Origin: Linnemannia schmuckeri
Lineage: Eukaryota; Mortierellomycota; Mortierellomycetes; Mortierellales; Mortierellaceae
DNA length: 64,000 nt
Reading direction: 5' to 3'
NCBI GenBank assembly: GCA_029449235.1
Contig: JANATG010000008.1
Location: forward strand, 930,001-994,000
A program made the translations under genes and the position numbers. Of the stretch, positions 55,627 through 64,000 are shown piece by piece. Position 1 is the stretch's first letter. Every line of letters starts with the position of its first letter. The notes below the pieces were generated by a model that was not told the origin of the DNA, did no database searches, and was given only the letters and a program-made list of their open reading frames with translations.

Positions 55627-55890
55627 GGTTGAAAGTGCAGAGGACCGAGGAGATGGGTTGATGAGAGTGTGAGTTGGTGACAAAAAGACAAAACGGAATG
55701 AAAGAAGAGGAAGGAGATAAGGGAATATTCAGTTCCTTTCAACATACAACGCGAAATTGGTGGCCAACTCAGGTAAATGTTTACCTGCTTGTGACCATTT
55801 TTTTGCTTTTCAGCATTTAACGCGCCTTTTGTAACTGAATGGTTGAAATTCATTCACTCGCTCTCCTTCACATCCTTCACAGAAGCAACC
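55627..55890. promoter_or_regulatory. Bidirectional promoter between PDS5 and the TFIIIC-like gene
   Basis: The two ATG codons are 264 bp apart on opposite strands. No TATA box is evident; ACGCG occurs near 55750 and again near 55820. Confidence 0.6.
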
Positions 55891-56941
55891 ATGGAACAGA
55901 CGCCACAGCTGGCCGCCACACATAAAGTTCCTGAGGTGAAACTCCTATCAGTAGAGTTCCCAGGGCACGTCAAGAATATCAACAAAGTCAAAGAAGCCCT
56001 AGGAGGTGAACAAGCCATCCGCAATGTAAAACTTGTCTCCTTCTCCACGCTTTCACAAAGGACCTTCTCCGCTGTACAACTCCTCCTTGCGCTTCAGGCG
56101 CAAGAAAAAAGTAAGACTAACAGCAATGCTTTACAAACACCCTAATTAGGTATACGTAGGCGGGGCGCCACTGGATCTCCGGTACAGGGTTGGGGACCCC
56201 TTCTCAATACCCATTCAAGGAGAAACTGTCAGCACGCCCAACTTTCTGTTGAAGGTCACCAGGAGATACAAAGTCAAGCGGCCACCAGGATCACAGCGAA
56301 CCCTCCCACCTTACCGCGCCCCGACCGAAGACGACATCCAATACGACGAGAATGAGAATCCAGAATACAAATTCGAGATGGTGGGCCGTATCCCGCGGAC
56401 AGTTCGCTTCCCCGGTCTTGCTGACTACCAACACATTGTCGACCCCAAGGACGAATTTGTACGCATCAAAAACGATCTTAGAAACATTAACTGTAAGTTC
56501 AATGCAAAAATGATCGTGATGGTCTTTCAAGGACAGTGCGATCGCTGTGGTTTACTGGTCAATATCTCTTACGGATCTTTCTATTATCGGAATAGACGAG
56601 CATCTCATCTCCCTTAAGGTGGACAACAAGAGCCCTGTCGAAGACTTTTCAACGATACAACTTCTCCCTCCTACCATCATCGCTAAAGCCACGACGCCTA
56701 TTGCATACAGGTAATCAAGCGCACGTATTCATTCCACTTCTTGAAATGTCTACACAACTCGAACAGTAATATTAATGCTAATTATTTCTCATTTTGAAAT
56801 GTCGCTTATAGATACAAGGCACGAGACGAGGCTGCTGTCAAAGGCACTCCAGGAAAGAAGCGGAGAAGACCAACAACCAAAAAGCATGATGAATCCGAAA
56901 ATGGTGCAGGGTCGCCTGAAAGTGATGATGGCGATCTATAA
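55891..56941 (+). CDS. Short TFIIIC subunit tau95/GTF3C5-like protein
   Basis: Four exons (55891-56025, 56150-56492, 56596-56710, 56812-56941) encode 240 residues. TFIIIC tau95 recognises the A box of tRNA genes and pairs with tau55 for RNA polymerase III. Family features: VPEVKLLSVEFPGHVKNINKVKEALGGEQAI, then LDLRYRVGDPFSIPIQGE, LLKVTRRYKVKRP and FEMVGRIPRTVRFPGLADYQ. These cover the N-terminal barrel (tau95 N domain). The protein then ends in a basic-acidic tail (GTPGKKRRRPTTKKHDESENGAGSPESDDGDL) with no C-terminal DNA-binding part; usual family members are roughly 450-650 residues. The first intron (donor GTAAAA) is the splice that gives the family sequence. Stop is 62 bp from the convergent NAF1 stop. 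Confidence 0.8.
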
Positions 56942-57003
56942 ATTTAGCTTTTAGCAAAAAGTTTTATTTCATTGCAAAAAACCGCTGAAAAAAAATGATA
57001 TTG

Positions 57004-59007
57004 CTATTGTGGGGGGTTTTGGCCATTCTGCTGCGGTTGCTGAGGGAACAATGGCGACAGCATGCTTTTAAAGCTGACCTCTTGGTTGTCCTGAACAGGG
57101 CCCTGGGGCTGGAAGGACGGGGCCGCTTGTGGCTGATAAACTTGAGGGTTGAACGAAGGATTTGACGGAGCGTAGGATGTGTCGAGCTGCTGTGGAGCCC
57201 TAAACTGGAACGCCTGCGAGGGGGCTCCCGAGCTCTGTTGAGATTGCTGCTGCAACTGTTGCTGTTGCTGCTGAAGTCTTGATATCGTAGCCTGAGCCTC
57301 CTGGATATGTTGTTGGTAAAGAGCCTGCTGTTGTTGTTGCTGCTCAAAGAGCTGCCGCTGTTGTTGCTGTTGTATTAAGAGTTGTTGCTGCAGTTTTTGT
57401 TGTTGCTGGAACTGCTGCTGTTGACGGTTGTGCTGCTGTTGTTGCTGGTGTTCGTTGGGGTTGGTTCCCATCATGTTCTGGAGCTCCCTTTGCTGTTGCT
57501 GATACCAAGGAACAGTTCCTGTACTTACTGAGGCGGATTGTGCGGGATTAGAACGAGCCATCACTCCAGGCCGCTGCAAGATCCTGTAACCATCCTCTGG
57601 TTCATCAAACGCGGGTCGTGGCGGCAGAGCGATGATCTGACGTGGTGTAGAGTTGGAAGAAGATCCCTGTGACTGATGAGCTGCCGCCGCGTCGCCAGAC
57701 ATTTGAGAAGGTTTCCGGTCCTTTGCGCCTCCTCGCTTCTTGTTCTTGGCAGACTTGAGCATCCGCTTGTGTTCCATCTCCTTCTCGTCGTCAGAGAACT
57801 CCAGTTCGATATCATCTACCTCCTCGTCAAATTTGTTACTGGCGTCACTTCCCTTCATCGCCTTAAGAGGAGCTGTCATGACGATAGAGCTGTATGCTGG
57901 GATCGAGTAAACTGTGCTGCCAATCTTGCACTGAGCTGGGATTTCTGATGCTGTGTTAAATCGAATCGAATAGAGTGGGCGCGCTACGGGTCCAAACGTC
58001 TCGAAAATCTATGGTCGACGAAAAGAAAGTTCATAATGTGCATTAGTGCTCCGAACTGTAGCGAACATCGTCAAATTCGTAAGACACAGAGCGTTAGTGG
58101 TCGCCATACCTCGCCCAGAATCTCACTGACAGCTTCCTGATCGCCCTCTGCAGGAGTCATGACAGCAGTGACGGTTCCAGAGTCCAGGACGCTGACTTCT
58201 CCACTGGAGTGTGCTTGAACCACCACCACATTGTCGACAATGGACATGACAGAACCAAAAGGCGTTAGGACGACATCCGGACCCAGCTCGATGTTAGGTT
58301 TCTCGACCTTAGGCAGCTCCAGAATCTCGTTGGTGGTATGCAGAATGGTGTTTGGTGAGGCGTCCTCGTCATCATCCATTGCCTCGATTTCAATCAAGGC
58401 TTTCTCGCGTTGTTCCAATGTAAGAGCAGACTTGGAGCGTGCATGTCCCTCCGAGTCTGAATCCGAGTCTGAATCAGACGAGTCACTAGAGGAGCGAGAA
58501 ATAGATGAAATGGTTAGCTATTTGTAGCAAAATGATAGATATCTCCCACGTGTGTTTCATATGCTCAAAAAGACAAAGGGAAAGTGCCACTCACGGCTCG
58601 TCATCATCATCTCCACTAGACTCCAAATCGCTTGACTCGTATCCGTCAGACTTGTCGTCTCCTCCGGCAATCACGGCATCCAGTCGATCCTCCAGGTTGC
58701 TTGTGTCCATCATTGATGTAGTCTCGATGGCAACAGGTGCTTCGACAGTAGGCTCCACGGTTGGTTGCTGGGGTATCGACGGTGGTGCCTGTTGGGTCTC
58801 GTTGTGCACCAGAGTAGGCTCTATTGATAATTCTGCGGTGGCATCGCCTATATGACTATCGACGTCCATGCCAGTGCTGGCGGCTGCTGAGTCGTGGAGG
58901 GTGGAGTGGGCGATTGCCTGTGACTCGACGTGGTGAGCAGGGGCGTGTGTTGCATCCATGACTGTATCTTCCTGCACTGGGACCGGGTTCTCGTGTGTGA
59001 TTTCCAT
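57004..59007 (-). CDS. NAF1: H/ACA snoRNP assembly factor Naf1
   Basis: Three exons (59007-58595, 58485-58110, 58008-57004) encode 597 residues. Naf1 loads onto nascent H/ACA particles in place of Gar1 during snoRNP and telomerase RNP assembly. An acidic N-terminus ends in DDKSDGYESSDLESSGDDDDEPDSSDSDSDSDSEG. It leads to the Gar1/Naf1 beta-barrel (PNIELGPDVVLTPFGSVMSIVDNVVVVQAHSSGEVSVLDSGTV, then ILGEIFETFGPVARPLYSIRF and CKIGSTVYSIPAYSSIV). A Lys-rich acidic motif follows (ELEFSDDEKEMEHKRM), then a long Gln-rich tail. Both introns keep the domain intact. It shares a 292-bp divergent promoter with the bS16m gene. Confidence 0.92.
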
Positions 59008-59299
59008 GATAACCAGTTTTGCTTGTTGTATTGTGAAAAGGAAGGAGAACGAGGGAAAGTGTAGGTGTATGTAACAAGGGAAGAAAGAAAGAAGAGAAAG
59101 CTGGGCGTGTTTCTTTTTATCTTTTTATCTTTTTTCTTTTTTTTGGGCCCTCCAAGGTGATAAATTTGTGGCTTCGAGCCGATTCCAACAACAACAGTCA
59201 CTCCCCTTGTTCTACGCTCCTTGAACTTCACTACACCTACCTGCCTTTATCTCCGAAGCTGATCTCCTCCACCCTCCCTTACTCAAGCAACCCACTGCC
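59008..59299. promoter_or_regulatory. Bidirectional promoter between NAF1 and mitochondrial bS16
   Basis: The divergent ATG codons are 292 bp apart. A TC/TTTTTATC-rich stretch lies at 59105-59145. Confidence 0.6.
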
Positions 59300-59931
59300 A
59301 TGATCTCCATCAAACTCGCTCGCCACGGCCTCAAGAACACCCCCTTTTATCACATCGTTGTCTTGCAGAGCAGATCGCGGCCCACAAGAAAGCCCATTGA
59401 GCAGCTCGGAACATTTAACCCTATCCCTAACAAGGATGGCTCCAAGGACATCACTCTGAACTTTGAGCGCGCAAAGTACTGGATCGGAGTCGGTGCCAAG
59501 CCCAGTGAATCCGTTGCCCGTATTTTGGCCAAGGTAATCAAGGAACCCACTCAACAGCATGGAGACTCTTTACAGGAATGGCAGGAATGCAGTTAGACTG
59601 TGTGACACCCTCCCCCTCCTGAGTCGTACTACAGCACAATGAAAGAAAGAACGGAACCCAAATTTTTCTTGCTGCTTTGAAATCGTCCCTGAAGTTGTGG
59701 ATATGCCCTGCATTGCAGGATGAGTGTTCAGCATGGGTGTTCAGGATGGGTCTTGAGGATGCGGTTGGACGACTTGGTTATTAACTATTTCTTGCTTCTT
59801 TTTCTTTGCCCTTCATCTCCGTGCTTCGACTCATTTTCTAGGCTGACATTATCCCACCACGACCCAGACCCGGCATGCCCAATCCCAGCCCTTCAACCCC
59901 TATCAAAGCCCCTACTACCCCCTCTGCATAA
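59300..59931 (+). CDS. MRPS16: Mitochondrial small-subunit ribosomal protein bS16m
   Basis: Two exons (59300-59533 and 59842-59931) encode 107 residues. The S16 signature is clear: ISIKLARHGLKNTPFYHIVVLQSRSRPTRKPIEQLGTFNP, then NFERAKYWIGVGAKPSESVARILAK|ADIIPPRPRPG. The splice joins LAK to ADIIPPRP, as expected for S16; reading through the 308-nt intron would give a different, unsupported tail. No long presequence is seen, which is common for this protein in fungi. Confidence 0.92.
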
Positions 59932-61252
59932 CTACTCCTAGCATGCCGGCTTTTTTCTTCTCATTCCTATCAGCATACTTGTATTAAAATCCACCTGTTA
60001 TCAACATCAACTCGCGTGCCAGGAACTGAAAAACAACGGGAAGTCTGGATATCAAAAAGGCAGGACTGAAGGACATTCAATTGGTGAGCACCAGTTGGGA
60101 CATGTCGTCAATTTACTCCAGTGTTGAGCAACAGAGACCGCAACCACGTAGGAGGCGCGAATCGCAGCAACGGGAACAAAGAATGGTATGGTGAATGTGA
60201 AGATAAAATTCAGGAATAGAAGGAGAAAGAGAAGTAAGAAGGAAAAAACAGAGCAGAATAAAAAAAAGGAGTGCCTGCCGTTTTTTTTTTTTTTTTTTAG
60301 ACGGAAAGATGGAGATCGGGTCGTGAGCCGCCAGAAAGGAGAAAGTTCAATGGGATCAAGAGCTGAATCATGCTATATCTTTGGACGTGCCAAGCTCAGC
60401 CTGAGACTGACCATGTGCAAGAGTGAAAGGTATCGGCATCGCAGTGCTATTTCTGGTTGCTGTTGTTGTCTTGGAGCACAGCTGAGAACGGTGTTTAGCG
60501 ATGCGTAAATCCTATTTCAGATTGATAAACACCAGATAGCTACTATGTGGATTGTGTCGAGATGCAGCGTCGATCTTTCGTTGCTGTTGTTGTGGTACAG
60601 CTCGATCCTGAGGGAGACAGGGATTACTGGTAGGGGCGATCGGGAATAAGCATATGTATTTTTTTGCATAGTGTGTACGACAATGGAAGTGTGTCTCTGA
60701 ATAGCAGTTTCTTTATCTGGATGATATTCCAAAGTCGCCCTTTCTCACTTTACTTGGCTGAGACAGAGCCCATTCTTGTTTCTTTCTCCTCACTCACTCT
60801 TTCTCTCTCTCTTTCTTTCTCTCTCTCTTTCTTTCTCTCCCTCCCTTCCTCTCTCTCTCTTTCTCTCTCTCTTTTCTTCTCTCTCATGTCCTCGCACCCT
60901 CTCCCGCCTCGCGTAATCAAAAAAAAGAAAAGAAGGGAAAAACGGGTCTCCCTTGAGCTAATACATTCAGCACCCTTTCCGTTTCGTATTGTCCTTTCTT
61001 GTCCTTTTCCTTTTCTTTCTTCTCGCTTTCACTTCTCGTATTGTCTTTTTGTCGTTGTTGGTTTTTGTCGACGTTCACTTTCTTCCTCCTCTTTAATCCT
61101 TTGTTCATTCTTTTTTACCCTCCCTCACTCCCTACTTCATTGTCGCCATCTCCACTTCTCAGTCTTGACACATATTCTTCCTTTCACACCTCCTTTTTTG
61201 TACACCTTTTTTTCAACCACTTCAATTTCCCCTCTTGGCTTAAATCACAGTT
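59932..61252. other. 1.3-kb intergenic region
   Basis: Contains a T19 tract at 60281-60299 and strongly CT-rich DNA (TC/TTTC repeats 60799-60890) leading to the Skt5-like start, likely its promoter and 5' UTR. No gene recognised. Confidence 0.5.
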
Positions 61253-62816
61253 ATGGCGGCAAGTATTTCCACAGTCCAGACAAACATGGACGGCATCCCA
61301 GTCATCTCGCTGGAAAAGCAGCAGCAGTTCAGCCACGCTCAAGACCAGCAACAACTCTCTTTCTCTCATGATGGTATGACATCGCAAGATCCTTCATTCC
61401 ACCAGGCCATGAACCCTCACCAGATACAAATGCAACAGGAGTACGACCAACAAGTATTCCAGCAACAACAGCAACGGTTTGAACAGGCGCATTTATGGCA
61501 ACAACAGCAGCAGCAGCAACAGCAACAGGATTCTTATAATGAATTCGACGATCCCGCCAACCAACAAGATCAGTCTCTCCTCTCCCATGCCCACCTGAAG
61601 CCAGGCCACAAGGCCACCCTTCTGTCCTACACCCAGACACTAGAACTCTACCGCCAAAATGCCAAAAAGACCAACGATCCCGAGCTCCAATTCGAATTTG
61701 CAGCCTTTATGATCGACGCTGGCAAACCCTTGGATGATCCACAAACTAGAGCAGAGCTGTTTGATGAGGCTATGAAGTTACTGAGAAAGCTTGCCACGAA
61801 TGGCCATGCAGAGTCGCAGCATTACCTTGCCGAGTGCTTTGCCTCTGGTTTCGCACGGGGTAAACCCGACTTTGACAAGGCTTTTCCGCTCTGGGTGCAG
61901 GCATCCAAGCATGGCCACCCCGATGCTGCCTACCGGACGGCGCGGTGTTACGATGAGGGACTGGGAACCCGTAAGGACAATGCCAGGGCTGTCCAGTTCT
62001 ATAGGTAACCTCGGTTGCATCAGAGTCTAGATGTTTTGTACTATTTGACCAATATCTTTGGATGGAAGGAGTTAACGCTCAAAAAAACTTTTAATAGGCA
62101 TCTCTTATCGCATACTGACTCGGCTCAATTGAATGGCATATAGGAAAGCAGCATCTGCAAACCACCCCGGAGCGATGTGGAGACTTGGAGTTGTCACCCT
62201 CTATGGAGAGCTCGGATTATCGGCTTCACCTCGCGACGGTGTCAAATGGTTGAAGCGATCCGCTCAGGCTGCCAACCCCGAGTTCCCATTTGCGCTCTAT
62301 GAACTAGCCCAGCTGCACGAGCGAGGTATCGAGAATATCGTCTTCATCGACCCAGAGTACTCTGTTTCGCTGTACTCTCAGGCTGCAGAGCTCGGACATG
62401 CTGCATCTGCTTTCCGTCTCGGAGAGTGCTGGGAGTATGGAAAGCTAGGATGCAAACAGGATCCTCGTCTCTCGATCCACTATTATACCTTGGCCGCCCA
62501 GCAGGAACACCCTGAGGCATGTTTTGCCTTGGCCGCCTGGTACCTTGTGGGTTCGGTGGGCATACTGCCGCAGTCTGATGCCGAGGCGTATATTTGGGCT
62601 AAGCGCGCTGCGGATAAGGACTTGCCCAAGGCTCTGTACGCGATGGGATACTTCTCTGAGGTTGGAATTGGCCCACGTAAGGACATGGAGCTTGCTATTG
62701 AGTGGTACAAGAAGGCGTCTGATGCGGGAGACAAGCGCGCTACCCAGCGTCTTGAGGGTGTTCCTGTAGACGCGTCAAAGGACAAGAACCGGGATGAGAA
62801 GTGCACTATTATGTAG
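61253..62816 (+). CDS. Sel1-repeat protein, Skt5/Chs4-type chitin synthase activator
   Basis: Two exons (61253-62004, 62144-62816) encode 474 residues. The N-terminus (to ~120) is Gln-rich with a run of ten Gln. Sel1-like alpha repeats follow from ~150 to 455 (NGHAESQHYLAECFASGFARGKPDFDKAFPLWVQASKHGHPDAAYRTARCYDEGLGTRKDNARAVQFY, and others such as GHAASAFRLGECWEYG). The protein ends CTIM, a CaaX prenylation box. Sel1 repeats plus a CaaX box is the signature of Skt5/Chs4, which recruits and activates class IV chitin synthase (Chs3) at the bud neck or septum. Together with the chitin deacetylase it is the second cell-wall gene here. Confidence 0.88.
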
Positions 62817-63171
62817 TTGTCGGGTCTATTTTACTTGTTTATCTTTCAAAACACTCTTTTATGCCATCCACCAACGAACCCTTACTTGCTTTATCAAGCA
62901 TCCCCCCCCCCTCTCTCTCTCTCTCTCTCCCTTTTCACTCTTTGTATTCGACTTTCTTTGTGAATGATTAAATAACTCTTTCTCGCCACTGATTTTTGAT
63001 TTTCTGATGGGTTCAAAGAGCTACACACAAAAGATTTAATGGCAAAGAACGCTACGACAAAGAAGAATGTGACAATGTAAAGCTCTGATGAAATATAGGT
63101 GTTTGATAAAAAGGAACCAGCTGTCCTCTATCTGCCTTCATCACTCCTTTCTCTCATCCTTCTCTACAGTC
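62817..63171. other. Intergenic with C9(TC)n tract
   Basis: A C run followed by TC repeats lies near 62903-62930. Otherwise it is the 3' flank of the Skt5-like gene and the promoter of the next. No gene seen. Confidence 0.5.
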
Positions 63172-63879
63172 ATGAAGTATATCACGATAATCACTCGCTC
63201 TCCTTTCTTGTCTGCGATATCCTTTCTCAAGGTATCTCACTCAACCTTATTGTTGCCTAATCTCATCCAAGCAGCAGCAACAGCAAACAGAACCTTCTTT
63301 CCCATCCGCCACATCTCGGGCCGTGCAAAGATTTCCTCAAGCCCATTAAAATCACCAGCGGCATCACCTTCGGGCTCTGGATCCTCAGGCAACCACAGTC
63401 AAGCGCAGAAGCCAAAACAAGATGACGCGCATCTTCCACTGACATCACATTCGACAACAGAGCGCGGCGCACGAGAAGCCAAATCTATCATTTCCTTGGA
63501 CGACATCACACGACCAGGCCTGCGGAAGATGCTTTGCCTGACTGAGGCTTGCAAGTACATCGAGCGGGAGGCAGAGCGGAACAGTAAAGCATTGTTGAGT
63601 CGCATGAAGGACGAGTTGCGGCAGGAGACTAAAGCCGCGCTTGAACAACAGAGATTGACAAAGGCGGAGCAGGAGGAGATCCGATTGAGTGGTAGGGAGC
63701 GAGAGAAGGAGAGAAAGGAACAGATTGTTGGGAGGAGTCTTGCGAATGTCTTGAAATATTGGAGGTTGTCGGAGGAGGGGTTTGCCCGTTTGAAGCAGGT
63801 TCAACAGATAAGGAACGGGATAGTACACCCTGTTTTGAGACGGGGGGATGTTGTTGATATTCTGAGGGACTGGAAATGA
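63172..63879 (+). CDS. Probable mitochondrial helical protein of unknown function
   Basis: A single exon encodes 235 residues from the ATG at 63172 (MKYITIITRSPFLSAISFLKVSHSTLLLPNL), which has the Arg/Lys/Ser/hydrophobic look of a mitochondrial presequence (also ANRTFFPIRHISGRAK). A Ser/Pro-rich linker precedes a long charged helix (CKYIEREAERNSKALLSRMKDELRQETKAALEQQRLTKAEQEEIRLSGREREKERKEQI). A compact C-terminal motif follows (LSEEGFARLKQVQQIRNGIVHP). No named family; mitochondrial location is inferred. No intron detected. Confidence 0.7.
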   Translation: MKYITIITRSPFLSAISFLKVSHSTLLLPNLIQAAATANRTFFPIRHISGRAKISSSPLKSPAASPSGSGSSGNHSQAQKPKQDDAHLPLTSHSTTERGAREAKSIISLDDITRPGLRKMLCLTEACKYIEREAERNSKALLSRMKDELRQETKAALEQQRLTKAEQEEIRLSGREREKERKEQIVGRSLANVLKYWRLSEEGFARLKQVQQIRNGIVHPVLRRGDVVDILRDWK

Positions 63880-63918
63880 AAGGGAGGGCAGAATGGCAGC
63901 AGGAGAGGGTGCAATGTC

Positions 63919-63999
63919 TATCCCTTCGTCTGTCGCGAGTCACATATCCCACCCGCAAAAATTGGAAGCGAAAAAGCTTCCGAAACAGACGAAGGGATA
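63919..63999. repeat. 15-bp perfect inverted repeat enclosing a hairpin
   Basis: TATCCCTTCGTCTGT (63919-63933) is exactly complementary to ACAGACGAAGGGATA (63985-63999). Between them GGAAGC-gaaaaa-GCTTCC (63964-63981) forms a second hairpin. It lies 40 bp after a stop codon and runs to the window edge. Confidence 0.8.
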
Positions 64000-64000
64000 C

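Noticed and set aside
59534..59593. Read-through tail of bS16m (VIKEPTQQHGDSLQ...)
   Set aside because: Splicing at 59533/59842 gives the conserved S16 ending ADIIPPRP; the read-through does not.
1..64000. CRISPR arrays, rRNA, prokaryotic operons, biosynthetic cluster core genes
   Set aside because: None seen; the window is eukaryotic nuclear DNA with ordinary fungal genes.

Overview
The window is nuclear DNA of a filamentous fungus. Genes are split by short GT-AG introns (most under 200 nt, donors near GTAAGT, acceptors TAG or CAG), intergenic stretches are rich in CT and T tracts, and the proteins are clearly fungal: chitin deacetylase, a Skt5/Chs4-type chitin synthase activator, TRAPP and TIM23 subunits, and an RSC-like bromodomain-BAH protein. 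The overall style resembles Mortierellomycotina/Mucoromycota; that placement is an inference and was not tested by phylogeny.

Layout. Positions 0.9-2.5 kb hold a 5'-truncated LINE-type retrotransposon on the minus strand, flanked by a 13-bp target-site duplication and interrupted by a 258-bp solo LTR with its own 5-bp duplication. From 2.7 to 14.6 kb lies a dense block of conserved housekeeping genes: TIM23, a GPATCH11-like G-patch protein, CWC2 splicing factor, DENR/TMA22, a WW-FF splicing or transcription protein, DDX56/Dbp9 helicase and BET3/TRAPPC3. From 14.9 to 27.5 kb are surface or lineage-restricted proteins: a secreted/TM Ser-Thr-rich protein, a DUF202 membrane protein, a GPI-type secreted protein and a 1,188-residue coiled-coil protein. 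From 27.6 to 34 kb are ribosomal protein eL38 and a 1,000-residue ankyrin-bromodomain-BAH chromatin protein. At 34.4-36.3 kb is a multicopper oxidase (Fet3/laccase type) broken by stops and frameshifts, whose upstream region still carries three exact ATCWGATAA iron-GATA sites.

Positions 36.6-43.5 kb form a gene-poor accessory patch. It holds fragments of coding sequence, three copies of a 32-bp core that reads as protein, simple repeats, a tandem array of palindromes, a C2H2 finger fragment and two small lineage-specific secreted or membrane proteins. Conserved genes resume at 43.6 kb: a SET-MYND protein, chitin deacetylase, PDS5 cohesin cofactor, a short TFIIIC tau95-like protein, NAF1, mitochondrial bS16, Skt5/Chs4-like Sel1-repeat protein and a probable mitochondrial protein.

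The neighbours do not form a pathway or cluster. Themes are RNA processing (CWC2, GPATCH11, WW-FF, DDX56, NAF1), translation (DENR, eL38, bS16m), chromatin and chromosomes (RSC-like, SET-MYND, PDS5, TFIIIC) and cell wall (chitin deacetylase, Skt5-like). Three head-to-head pairs share short (217-292 bp) promoters. I saw no rRNA, tRNA, CRISPR or recognisable defence or secondary-metabolite system.
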